Assembly (NCBI GenBank): GCA_934569195.1 | Contig: CAKTKB010000090.1 | Location: 1-5,096, forward strand | Direction of reading: 5' to 3' | Origin: an uncultured Oscillospiraceae bacterium | GTDB taxonomy: Bacteria > Bacillota > Clostridia > Oscillospirales > Oscillospiraceae | Length of the DNA stretch: 5,096 nucleotides | Shown: piece by piece, positions 1 through 5,096 of the stretch | How the letters are laid out: every line of letters starts with the position of its first letter | Position numbering within the stretch: position 1 is the stretch's first letter | The notes under the pieces: model-generated | What the model was told of the DNA's origin: nothing | The model's database searches: none | What the model saw: only the letters and a program-made list of their open reading frames with translations | Position numbers and translations under genes: made by a program

Positions 1-180
1 TCCACAGTCTGCACCCCTTCCCTTTTGGCTTACCGGATACTATATGCCGCCAGGTATGGTGTTTGTGCGGATAATTTTGGGAATGGCTGTCCTTGACGTT
101 CCTTCGTGTGCGTTGCTTTGTTCGCCTCTGCGCGGAAGATAGACGGCGTGCCGTATTGACAGTCATACAATTCTCTGGAT
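1..180. other. non-coding leader upstream of tRNA pair
   Basis: I see no gene in this stretch. A good -35-like TTGACA lies at 156-161, but the position 17 bases downstream (179-184) is not a convincing -10. TACAAT at 166-171 resembles a -10 but has no -35 partner around 143-148. The block CATACAA at 164-170 recurs at 248-254, before the intact tRNA, so the leader seems to be part of the same duplication as the two tRNA copies. Any promoter for the tRNA pair is probably here but cannot be fixed from sequence alone. Confidence 0.4.
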
Positions 181-250
181 GTCCCCACACCTCAGTCGGA
201 TAGAGGGTCCGCCTCCTAAGCGGTAGATCGTTCGAGTCTAAATTCTGCAT
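181..250 (+). pseudogene. degenerate tRNA-Arg(CCT) copy
   Basis: The 5' half folds like a tRNA. The expected acceptor strand is GTCCCCA (181-187), the D stem is CCTC/GAGG (190-193 with 203-206) around loop AGTCGGATA, and a four-pair anticodon stem (209-212 with 220-223) carries loop CTCCTAA with anticodon CCT at 215-217. A 13-base block (210-222) is identical to the intact tRNA at 303-315, and GGATAGAG is shared too. The 3' half fails: a T-loop-like TTCGAGT is at 231-237, but the variable loop and T stem are about four bases short and do not pair. The bases after it cannot pair with the acceptor strand and there is no CCA. I read this as a decayed duplicate, not a working tRNA. The 3' limit is approximate. 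Confidence 0.75.
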
Positions 251-273
251 ACAACTTCATATTTTGTGTATAC

Positions 274-350
274 GTCCCAGTAGCTCAGCTGGATAGAGCA
301 CACGCCTCCTAAGCGTGGGGTCGGGAGTTCAAATCTCTTCTGGGACGCCA
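274..350 (+). tRNA. tRNA-Arg (anticodon CCT)
   Basis: This is a complete cloverleaf. Acceptor GTCCCAG (274-280) pairs with CTGGGAC (340-346), followed by G347 and an encoded CCA (348-350). The D stem is GCTC/GAGC (283-286 with 296-299). The anticodon stem CACGC/GCGTG (301-305 with 313-317) carries loop CTCCTAA, with CCT at 308-310, which reads the arginine codon AGG. The T stem GGGAG/CTCTT (323-327 with 335-339) has two G-U pairs and loop TTCAAAT. A strong terminator follows at once. The adjacent integrase reads toward its 3' end, so this tRNA is the probable chromosomal target of the element; the 3' half would then double as the attachment site. Confidence 0.96.
323..350 (+). other. putative attachment site (tRNA 3' end)
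   Basis: Tyrosine integrases that target tRNAs usually recombine within the T arm and acceptor end, leaving the tRNA intact with int just outside it. That geometry holds here: int ends 195 bases beyond the CCA. The call rests on context only. I found no second copy of this segment within the window, so the crossover core and the other junction cannot be defined. Confidence 0.35.
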
Positions 351-358
351 GAAAATTC

Positions 359-400
359 GCTGCAAGCCTTTGTTTTCAAGGGTTTGCAGCTTTTCTTTTT
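359..400 (+). terminator. intrinsic terminator of tRNA-Arg
   Basis: A 13-bp stem (359-371 with 378-390), beginning GCTGCAA and ending TTGCAGC with two G-U pairs, closes a six-base loop GTTTTC. It is followed by ttttcttttt (391-400). It starts nine bases after the tRNA CCA, so it ends the plus-strand tRNA transcript and separates it from the convergent integrase gene. Confidence 0.9.
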
Positions 401-504
401 CTGTTTTGCTGCATTCAGAACGATTTTCCGCAAGGCGGGAATGTGCAGTTCATGTTTTTGAGTTTGTGGTGAATATTTGATAATTTTACTCGATCGAAAA
501 TCGG

Positions 505-537
505 GAGCTTGCTAATGAAAACGAGCTTTTTGCTAAT
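505..537. repeat. short direct repeats beside int (possible arm sites)
   Basis: GAGCTTGCTAAT (505-516) is repeated as GAGCTTTTTGCTAAT (523-537), the second copy having three extra T. They sit between the tRNA and the integrase stop codon, where the arm-type binding sites of tyrosine integrases are often found. Nearby there is also a small hairpin (425-441, CCGC-AAG-GCGG core) and an 8-base inverted pair CGATTTTC (421-428) / GAAAATCG (496-503). Function as integrase binding sites is inference. Confidence 0.35.
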
Positions 538-544
538 TTGTGCT

Positions 545-1930
545 TTAGCCTGCATTCTGCCCGGCGATTAAGGCGGCCAAAGTGCTTGCAAGTTCCGGGG
601 ACTTCTGAAGCTGATCGATCAGAGCGGCCAAGTCCAGTGCAGGTGCCTGCGGCTCTGGCTGGGGCGGCCTGGAACCGCGGAGATCAGGATTGGAGTAGAA
701 GGCACTCTCAAATTTCTGAGCGTTGATCTTTCGGTCCTCGTCCAGAATATGTGCGTACACCTTCGTAATCATATCGATCTCGGCGTGCCCGGTATCACCC
801 TGCGTTGCTTTCAGGTCACCATGGTTGAGTTTCAATTTGTAAGTCGTGCTGGAATGACGAAGCGAGTGAAACACCACATTGGGCAGCCCAGCCTTCTTCT
901 TCAAGATGGAGAACTCCTTCTCGATGATTCTGGTCTCGCAAGGGCGGCCATTGGGCAGCGCCACAACAAGGTCAAAGTCCTGGTATTCATCCCCCAGAAA
1001 TTCTTTCAGCTCGTTCTGTGCCTTTTTCCAGTCTCGCAGGATATAAGCTACCGTTTTCGGCAGCCAGACCTTGCGTACACTGGAATCCGTTTTCGGCTTT
1101 TTCAGAATCAGCCGAGTGCTGGTATTCGGCATGAGCGGCGTAAAGATGTGGTAGATGTCCTTTTCACCCAGCGTTTCGATAGCCTGCTTGGAAGCGCGAG
1201 TCAGCTCTTTATCGATGTAGATATAGGCGTTGTCCGCAGTAATATCTTCATCCTCGATATGGACATTCTGCCAGGTCAGCCCCAGAATCTCACCCATTCT
1301 CAAAGAGCACGCAAATGAGAGATTCATGGCGATATAGAGCTTGCTGTCCTCGCACTGATCCAGCGCCAAGCGAATCGTATCGGCGTCCCAGATGTCCCGC
1401 TTTTTGTAAACGGTCTTGGGAAGAACCGCATTTTCAAAAGGATTCTTGCCAATCAGTTCCCAGCGCACAGCCTGCTTGAATGCACACCGCAGGAGCTTGA
1501 TGATCTTTTCGATGGTCTGGTTGGTCACAAACTCCGTTCTGGCTTTGCGGTTCTTACGGGACACACTGGGCGTTTTCTGGAGCGTCTGAATGTATTTGTC
1601 CACCACGCGGGGCGTGATGGCCTGTACCTCCAGGTCACCAATGATGGGGTTAATGTAGTTTGCAATCAGGGATACCTGACCGTCGTACATGGAAACGCCC
1701 CACTTCTTTTCGCCGTAGGTAGAAACAAAGTCATACAGGAACTCCTGAACGGTTTGCTTGCTCGGCGGGAGAAAGGTGCCTGTGTTCTGCTGGTTTTCAA
1801 CCTCAGCTTTGCGTTTCAGAGCTTCTTTGTGGGTGTGCCAGGTTTCCCACTTCTGCTTTGTGTTACCGTTTTCGTCAACATAGTTATAAACGACGGAATA
1901 TGCTTTTTTACGTTTGATGATCGTAGCCAT
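545..1930 (-). CDS. int: tyrosine recombinase / integrase
   Basis: This 461-residue site-specific recombinase cuts and rejoins DNA between element and chromosomal attachment sites. The N-terminus (about 1-50, many Lys, with WETWHTHKEA) looks like an AP2-type arm-binding domain. Residues about 60-165 are the helical core-binding domain and 175-410 the catalytic domain. The catalytic set is complete: Arg211 (SLRMGEI), Lys280 (KPKTDSS), His355-x-x-Arg358 (FHSLRH), His382 (DTGHAE) and nucleophile Tyr392 (KVYAH). It ends in a Pro-rich linker and a hydrophobic helix (about 420-461), an extension beyond the usual end. The ATG follows AAAGGA at about nine bases. It is 19 bases downstream of the excisionase gene and probably cotranscribed. 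Its 3' end faces tRNA-Arg, the normal place for a tRNA-targeted ICE or prophage integrase. It appears intact and potentially active. Confidence 0.95.
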   Translation of the reverse strand: MATIIKRKKAYSVVYNYVDENGNTKQKWETWHTHKEALKRKAEVENQQNTGTFLPPSKQTVQEFLYDFVSTYGEKKWGVSMYDGQVSLIANYINPIIGDLEVQAITPRVVDKYIQTLQKTPSVSRKNRKARTEFVTNQTIEKIIKLLRCAFKQAVRWELIGKNPFENAVLPKTVYKKRDIWDADTIRLALDQCEDSKLYIAMNLSFACSLRMGEILGLTWQNVHIEDEDITADNAYIYIDKELTRASKQAIETLGEKDIYHIFTPLMPNTSTRLILKKPKTDSSVRKVWLPKTVAYILRDWKKAQNELKEFLGDEYQDFDLVVALPNGRPCETRIIEKEFSILKKKAGLPNVVFHSLRHSSTTYKLKLNHGDLKATQGDTGHAEIDMITKVYAHILDEDRKINAQKFESAFYSNPDLRGSRPPQPEPQAPALDLAALIDQLQKSPELASTLAALIAGQNAG

Positions 1931-1949
1931 ACTGAATGTTCCTTTCCGG

Positions 1950-2156
1950 TCAGAACGCCTGGGCGTCTAACCATTCGTCAAATGATTTTCTGGAAACTCG
2001 TATGGCATTACCAACTCGAACGGCTTTGAAATGCCCCTCTTTTATGAGGTTATAGGCAGAGGTTCGGCTGATACTGAGCATAACAGCAATATCGTCCACT
2101 CTATAAGTTCTCTGCTCGGGAGCACTTCTGTTTTCCTTTTTGACTGCCTGATTCAT
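1950..2156 (-). CDS. xis: excisionase-type helix-turn-helix protein
   Basis: This is a 68-residue DNA-binding protein of the excisionase/HTH_17 kind. After a charged N-terminal tail it reads YRVDDIAVMLSISRTSAYNLIKEG, which breaks into a winged helix-turn-helix with AVMLSI and SAYNLI as the two helices. The wing follows, HFKAVRVGNAIRVSRKSF, ending in FDEWLDAQAF. Such proteins bind next to attachment sites and bias the integrase toward excision; some act as repressors instead. I chose the ATG at 2154-2156 because AAAGGAG lies eight bases ahead of it. The frame is open upstream to a TTG at 2183, but that start has no ribosome site and overlaps this one. It lies directly ahead of int with a 19-base gap, as expected for a xis-int operon. 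Confidence 0.85.
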   Translation of the reverse strand: MNQAVKKENRSAPEQRTYRVDDIAVMLSISRTSAYNLIKEGHFKAVRVGNAIRVSRKSFDEWLDAQAF

Positions 2157-2207
2157 ACACAAACTCCTTTCCGCGGCAGCCAAAGTCGGAATCTTGACTT
2201 CTCTTAT

Positions 2208-2236
2208 ATTTTAACGCATCCGATCCCGTTTGTCTG
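2208..2236 (-). promoter_or_regulatory. candidate xis-int promoter
   Basis: On the minus strand, CAGACA (2231-2236) and TAAAAT (2208-2213) are separated by 17 bases. The -10 matches the sigma-A consensus at five of six positions and the -35 at four of six. It lies about 50 bases before the xis start codon. This would drive the xis-int operon; reading through from the truncated dehydrogenase gene is the alternative. Confidence 0.5.
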
Positions 2237-2253
2237 CTGCTAATTGAAAAAAC

Positions 2254-2267
2254 ATGGATTTATCCAT
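2254..2267. promoter_or_regulatory. 14-bp dyad, possible operator
   Basis: ATGGAT and ATCCAT are perfect inverted repeats with a TT centre, located 17 bases upstream of the candidate xis -35 element. Its size suits a dimeric regulator controlling xis-int, but no candidate regulator is identified and chance is possible. Confidence 0.3.
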
Positions 2268-2269
2268 AT

Positions 2270-2737
2270 TCACGGTTGAAATGTTGACGAATCGAAACCA
2301 CATGAATAAGCCGGACCTGCACAAAGATGGAAACAGGCCCGGCTCATGGTATCTGATTTCGATTTGCTTCGCCGTATTTCCCAGATGTCCTCCGGGAGCT
2401 TTGCCTGTGCGGAAATGACCTTGCAGCAGTCGGAAACGCTGCCGCCGCCCACAGCCAAAATCAGGTCTACATGATTTTCCCGTGCCAGCTTGGCACCCTC
2501 CTGCACCTTGGCATAGGTGGGGTTGGACATGATACGGTCGAACTCCACCACCCGTTTGCCCTTGGCGTTTAAGATGCCCATCACCTCGTCATAGACGCCG
2601 TTGCGCTTGATGGAGCCGCCGCCGTAGGCCAGCATAACGGTGTCGCCATAGTGATCCAGCAGGCAGCCCAGATACTCCTTCACGCCGCCCTTGCCGAAGT
2701 ACACCTTGGTCTTGTTCTCAAAAATAAAGTTGTTCAT
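2270..2737 (-). pseudogene. truncated iron-containing alcohol dehydrogenase
   Basis: The first 120 residues are typical of the iron-dependent, butanol-dehydrogenase-like alcohol dehydrogenases, which reduce aldehydes with NAD(P)H. Seen are FIFENKTKVYFGKG, the nucleotide-binding loop YGGGSIKRNGVYD (38-50), and AVGGGSVSDCCK (96-106). The family is about 380-400 residues; homology stops after EDIWE (base 2378), and 35 unrelated residues lead to a TGA at 2270-2272. The C-terminal helical domain with the Asp/His iron ligands is absent, so no activity is expected. I chose ATG 2735-2737 because AGAGGA stands about nine bases ahead; the frame is open further upstream but that part reads as leader. 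It is preceded by a MerR-type promoter and is divergent to the MerR gene. The break probably reflects a deletion or insertion near 2378. Confidence 0.85.
2290..2364 (-). terminator. nested palindrome; terminator-like core hairpin
   Basis: The core is an 11-bp stem (2309-2319 with 2334-2344), fully paired in minus-strand RNA with one G-U, around a 14-base loop. An outer inverted pair AATCGAAA (2290-2297) / TTTCGATT (2357-2364) encloses it. The bases after the core on the minus strand (TTATTCATG) are only weakly U-rich, so termination may be poor. It lies inside the chimeric tail of the truncated dehydrogenase frame, upstream of its stop. A gene terminator would normally sit after a stop codon, so this hints that the segment came from the 3' end of another transcript or is an inserted repeat. 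Confidence 0.5.
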
Positions 2738-2817
2738 AGAAACACATCCTCTCTCATGGTTGCACGAATTCAATTTCTGTGTTATCATGCGATAGACAAA
2801 TACGGTTGTTACTACCG

Positions 2818-2848
2818 ATTATAACTACCGATAGTTACAATCGGTCAA
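2818..2848 (-). promoter_or_regulatory. MerR-type promoter with 19-bp spacer and operator
   Basis: On the minus strand TTGACC (2843-2848) and a perfect TATAAT (2818-2823) are separated by 19 bases, longer than the usual 17. The spacer region holds the dyad ACCGAT-7-ATCGGT (2827-2832 with 2840-2845). A second dyad TAACTA-CCGA-TAGTTA (2822-2837) overlaps, and ACTACCGAT occurs twice (2811-2819 and 2824-2832). An over-long spacer with a centred operator is the hallmark of promoters that MerR proteins activate by untwisting DNA. It drives the dehydrogenase gene about 80 bases downstream and should be bound by the divergent MerR protein. Confidence 0.85.
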
Positions 2849-2899
2849 GAGGTTTAAAAAATAAAATTGCGAATTTTTTGTAAACAGCGAGGAATCACC

Positions 2900-3301
2900 A
2901 TGCTTTATACGATGTTACAAACTTGCCGGGAAACGGGCATGACCTATCAGGCGCTAAAATTTTACTGCAACGAGGGCCTTGTCCCCAACGTCAAGCGGGA
3001 TAAGAACGACCGGCGCATTTTTGACGAGCGGGACATTGCCTGGATCAACAGCCTGACCTGCCTGAAAAAATGCGGCATGAGCATCCAGGAAATGAAAGAG
3101 TATCTGGCCCTGTGCCTCCAGGGCGAAGCGACCATCCCCCAGCGCAAGGAAATGTTGGCCCAAAAGCAGGAGGCGCTGCGGGAAACAATGCGGGAATTGC
3201 AGGACAGCATCGCCTATATCGACTGGAAGCAGAATTTCTATGACGAAGTCCTTTCCGGCAAGCGGCCTTACGAGAGCAGCCTGCTCCCCGTAGAGAAATA
3301 A
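2900..3301 (+). CDS. MerR-family regulator, AdhR/NmlR-like
   Basis: This 133-residue regulator has an N-terminal winged helix-turn-helix (about 1-70: ETGMTYQALKFYCNEGLVP, then RDKNDRRIFDERDIAWI) and a long dimerisation helix (about 80-118). Cys54, in SLTCLKKCGMSIQEMKEY, aligns with the single conserved cysteine of AdhR/NmlR proteins, which respond to aldehydes or nitrosative electrophiles and switch on dehydrogenase genes. This copy also has Cys9, Cys23, Cys58 and Cys72. The start ATG at 2900 has GAGGA about six bases ahead; an upstream in-frame TTG at 2867 has no such site. It is divergent from the truncated alcohol dehydrogenase, with a MerR-type promoter between them. The gene seems intact although its likely target is broken. 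Aldehyde sensing is inferred from family and context. Confidence 0.9.
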   Translation: MLYTMLQTCRETGMTYQALKFYCNEGLVPNVKRDKNDRRIFDERDIAWINSLTCLKKCGMSIQEMKEYLALCLQGEATIPQRKEMLAQKQEALRETMRELQDSIAYIDWKQNFYDEVLSGKRPYESSLLPVEK

Positions 3302-3304
3302 GTC

Positions 3305-4278
3305 TTACATCTGCTTTTCCCAGAAAGCAACGGCATCATCAATCCAGCCCTCGGCGCTGGTTCCGGTTCCAAGTCCAAAGCCATGACCCAGACCGGAATA
3401 CACATGAAACTCCGTGTCGATCCCGGCCTGCTGCATGGCACCCAGCCGTGCCTGCATGCCCCGCCAGCTCGCGATACCGTCCCGGTCACCGACGCAGGCA
3501 TAGGTGGGCGGGTCGCTTTCGGAATACTCGCTCAGCCCCGTGTACTGCATGATGACTGCACCGGGACGGGGCAGGTCGCCGCCGCCAAAAGCCTCCGGGC
3601 CGTAAGTACCCAGCCATGCCGCCATCCGTGCGCCTGCCGAGCCGCCCCAGAGAGAATAGCAGTCGGTGTCCACTTCCAACTCCTCCGCATGGTCGAAGAT
3701 AAAGCGGATGGCTCTTGCCAAGTCCCCGCAGGCGGTCTGTGCGCCGGGACGGTAAATGAGGGCGAAGGCGTTATAGCCCTTCTTGGAAAGCTCCAGTGCG
3801 TGAGAAAACTGTCCTGCATGGCACCCACATAGGCAAAGGCTCCGCCCGCATTGCAAATGGCGAACTTCTCGCCGGGGGTTCCCTTGAAGAAGAACAATCC
3901 CGTATCTTCCTTGGCCGGGTCAGCCGCCTTTTCCTCGTCGGTGTAGATGTCATAGAAGATGGTCTGGCCGTCCTCTGCCCGGGAGCGCAAGGTGTTTACG
4001 ATCTCCACCGTTTCGTCCGGGTCGATGTGACTGTAATAGACCAGCTGTAAATCTTCCAGCGTGTCGCCGCTGTAATAGTAGTCATCTGTCAGGAACAGCA
4101 GCCGCCCATAAGAACCGAACGCCTGGTCATGCTTCACATCTTCGATTTTGCTTTTCCTTGTAAATGCCGCTGTTTGAGGTGGCAGACTTTCCGCCGGTTC
4201 CTGCGTTTCACGAGCGCCGCAGCCGCTCAGCAGAAGTGCCGTACAAAACAGCAGTGCGGAAAAATATCCAAACTTCAT
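3305..4278 (-). pseudogene. frameshifted lipoprotein alpha/beta hydrolase
   Basis: Two overlapping frames make one 324-residue protein if a single base is restored. The first encodes a lipoprotein signal, hydrophobic FSALLFCTALLL then lipobox LSGC with Cys20, a disordered linker, and residues up to about 158, including the oxyanion-type stretch CNAGGAFAYVG. The second resumes at HALELSKKGYN and holds the nucleophile elbow WGGSAGAR (Ser about 214), a candidate acid in CVGDRD (266-268) and His about 299 in GLGHGFG. The shift lies at 3801-3810, where AGTTTTCTCA on the coding strand lacks a base, probably C after the T run. Restored, it would be a membrane-anchored extracellular esterase-like hydrolase; the substrate is unknown. 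The start is ATG 4276-4278 with AAAGG about 11 bases ahead. It is convergent with the MerR gene, three bases apart. A sequencing error could mimic this. Confidence 0.85.
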
Positions 4279-4317
4279 ATCATCATCTGCCTTTTCCTGA
4301 ACTTCTGCCTCTATTAT

Positions 4318-4350
4318 AAAAAAAGCGAGACTTCAAGAGAAGTCTCGCTT
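4318..4350 (-). terminator. strong intrinsic terminator after LysR gene
   Basis: A perfect 12-bp stem (4323-4334 with 4339-4350, AAGCGAGACTTC and its complement) with a four-base loop is followed on the minus strand by a T run to 4318. It lies 31 bases past the LysR stop, so it ends that transcript and insulates the hydrolase gene. The T run leads straight into TATAAT (minus strand, 4313-4318), a possible -10 for the hydrolase gene, but I see no good -35 at the right distance. Confidence 0.92.
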
Positions 4351-4380
4351 CGTTCATCAGTATATACCTTTGGGTTATAA

Positions 4381-5096
4381 TCAGCCGTACAGTTCTTTGC
4401 TGATGGTTTTGGCTGCGTCCAAAAAGCGCTGTACATTCGGCGTCGGCTCCAGAGAATGGAGGATACCATAGGGAATGCTGTAATCCCACTCCACAGGAAT
4501 GACCTTCAAAAGCGGGTGCACATTCGCCCAACCGGGAATCGCCAGCAGTACATCGTTGGTGTTCTCGCAGCGGTTGAACACATCCATACTGTAAAAATCA
4601 AAATCTGCGATATGGATCTGCGGATGGTGCTGCCACAGGTCGTCCCGGAGCTGATCCACATAGTGACTCCACCCACGGTGCATCAGCATAAGGTTTTCGC
4701 CATAAAGATCGGTGATCTGTAATTTATCCTTTGCCGCCAACCGGTGGTGGATGGAAACGGCGCAGCAAAATCTGCCTCTGACCAGTTCCAGTCCCGCGCA
4801 CCCCCGCAGCTTCAGCATGGTCTCATCGAAAATGCCGCCCACCACATCAATGTTCTTGCCGAGATTTCCGAGGATCTCCCGTGCATTCTCCGGAGTATTC
4901 TCAAAGGGAATGATCTGAAATTTGATGTCCGGGTGCAATATCTGAACTCTGGACCAGAGCTCCATCAGAAGCTGCGCCGGGGTCATGGGCGACGAACCGA
5001 TGCGGATGATGTTCTCGTCCTCCTGCAAGGCATTTTTCGCCCGGGTCACGGAGTCCCGGCAATACTGGATGATGTATTTGGCATCCTGATACATGG
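4381..5096 (-). CDS. LysR-family regulator, partial (N-terminus off window)
   Basis: The visible 238 or so codons contain the end of the linker helix (YIIQYCRDSVTRAKNAL) and then the two-lobed effector-binding domain of a LysR-type regulator. Lobe one begins IIRIGSSPMTPAQLLMELW with LHPDIKFQIIPFEN. The hinge region carries DVVGGIFDE, and the second lobe includes LAAKDKLQITDLYGENLMLM. Late segments VLLAIPGW and VIPVEWDYSIPYGI match the C-terminal return strand of such domains. The DNA-binding helix-turn-helix would lie to the right of 5096. A Met codon at 5092-5094 is internal, not the start. Its stop TGA is at 4381-4383, with a terminator just beyond. It precedes the hydrolase gene on the same strand, but the terminator argues against one operon. 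The effector is unknown. Confidence 0.88.
   Translation of the reverse strand, partial: MYQDAKYIIQYCRDSVTRAKNALQEDENIIRIGSSPMTPAQLLMELWSRVQILHPDIKFQIIPFENTPENAREILGNLGKNIDVVGGIFDETMLKLRGCAGLELVRGRFCCAVSIHHRLAAKDKLQITDLYGENLMLMHRGWSHYVDQLRDDLWQHHPQIHIADFDFYSMDVFNRCENTNDVLLAIPGWANVHPLLKVIPVEWDYSIPYGILHSLEPTPNVQRFLDAAKTISKELYG

Noticed and set aside
2..166. Minus-strand frame open for about 55 codons to the window edge
   Set aside because: It has no ribosome site, and its Arg/Lys/His/Ser-heavy translation resembles no protein I know; it overlaps the likely tRNA leader.
749..1318. Plus-strand 189-residue open frame
   Set aside because: It lies entirely antisense to the integrase, whose catalytic motifs are complete, so it is a shadow frame.
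2764..2780. Possible second copy of the tRNA 3' end (attachment repeat), from partial likeness to GTTCAAATCT
   Set aside because: Only a few bases match and the acceptor CTGGGACGCCA is absent; the same is true of a weak resemblance near 2185-2205.
3801..3810. Programmed -1 frameshift in the hydrolase
   Set aside because: The run AGTTTTC does not form an X-XXY-YYZ heptamer and I see no clear downstream stimulatory structure; a one-base deletion explains it more simply.
3383..3832. Plus-strand 149-residue open frame
   Set aside because: It is antisense to the hydrolase coding region and has no recognisable domain.
1..5096. CRISPR array, toxin-antitoxin pair or phage defence system
   Set aside because: No regularly spaced repeats and no recognisable defence or toxin domains are present in either strand.

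Overview
The window looks like part of a low-to-mid GC Gram-positive gut anaerobe, most likely a Clostridia member near the Oscillospiraceae/Ruminococcaceae. This is inferred from AGGA-type ribosome sites, short intergenic gaps, a lipobox esterase-like gene, a butanol-dehydrogenase-type iron alcohol dehydrogenase and the style of the integrase. It is not a species identification.

Left part (1-545): a non-coding stretch leads into two tandem tRNA-Arg(CCT) copies. The first (from 181) has lost its T arm and 3' acceptor strand and is a pseudo-tRNA. The second (274-350) is a complete cloverleaf with encoded CCA, followed by a strong intrinsic terminator.

Integration module (about 350-2240): a tyrosine integrase (545-1930, minus) and a small excisionase-type helix-turn-helix protein (1950-2156, minus) form a two-gene operon reading toward the 3' end of the tRNA. 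This is the usual layout of a tRNA-targeted ICE, prophage or genomic island. No cargo, relaxase or second tRNA-end repeat is visible here, so it is either the tip of an element or a remnant.

Right part (2270-5096): an iron-dependent alcohol dehydrogenase (minus) is cut after about 120 residues and runs into unrelated sequence holding a nested palindrome. Divergent to it is a MerR-family regulator (2900-3301, plus) with a cysteine placed as in AdhR/NmlR aldehyde sensors. The shared control region has a minus-strand promoter with a 19-bp spacer filled by a dyad, the typical MerR-activated layout. Thus an intact regulator and operator now point at a broken enzyme gene. Three bases beyond the regulator, convergent, is a lipoprotein alpha/beta hydrolase broken by a single missing base near 3801-3810. 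Then comes a strong minus-strand terminator and the effector-binding part of a LysR regulator that runs off the right edge.

Overall this is a small, eroding accessory region: one pseudo-tRNA, one truncated gene, one frameshifted gene and an integrase/excisionase pair next to a tRNA. I found no convincing new biological system. The observations most worth following are the MerR promoter left beside a truncated target, the palindrome at the truncation point, and the duplicated tRNA at the integrase boundary.
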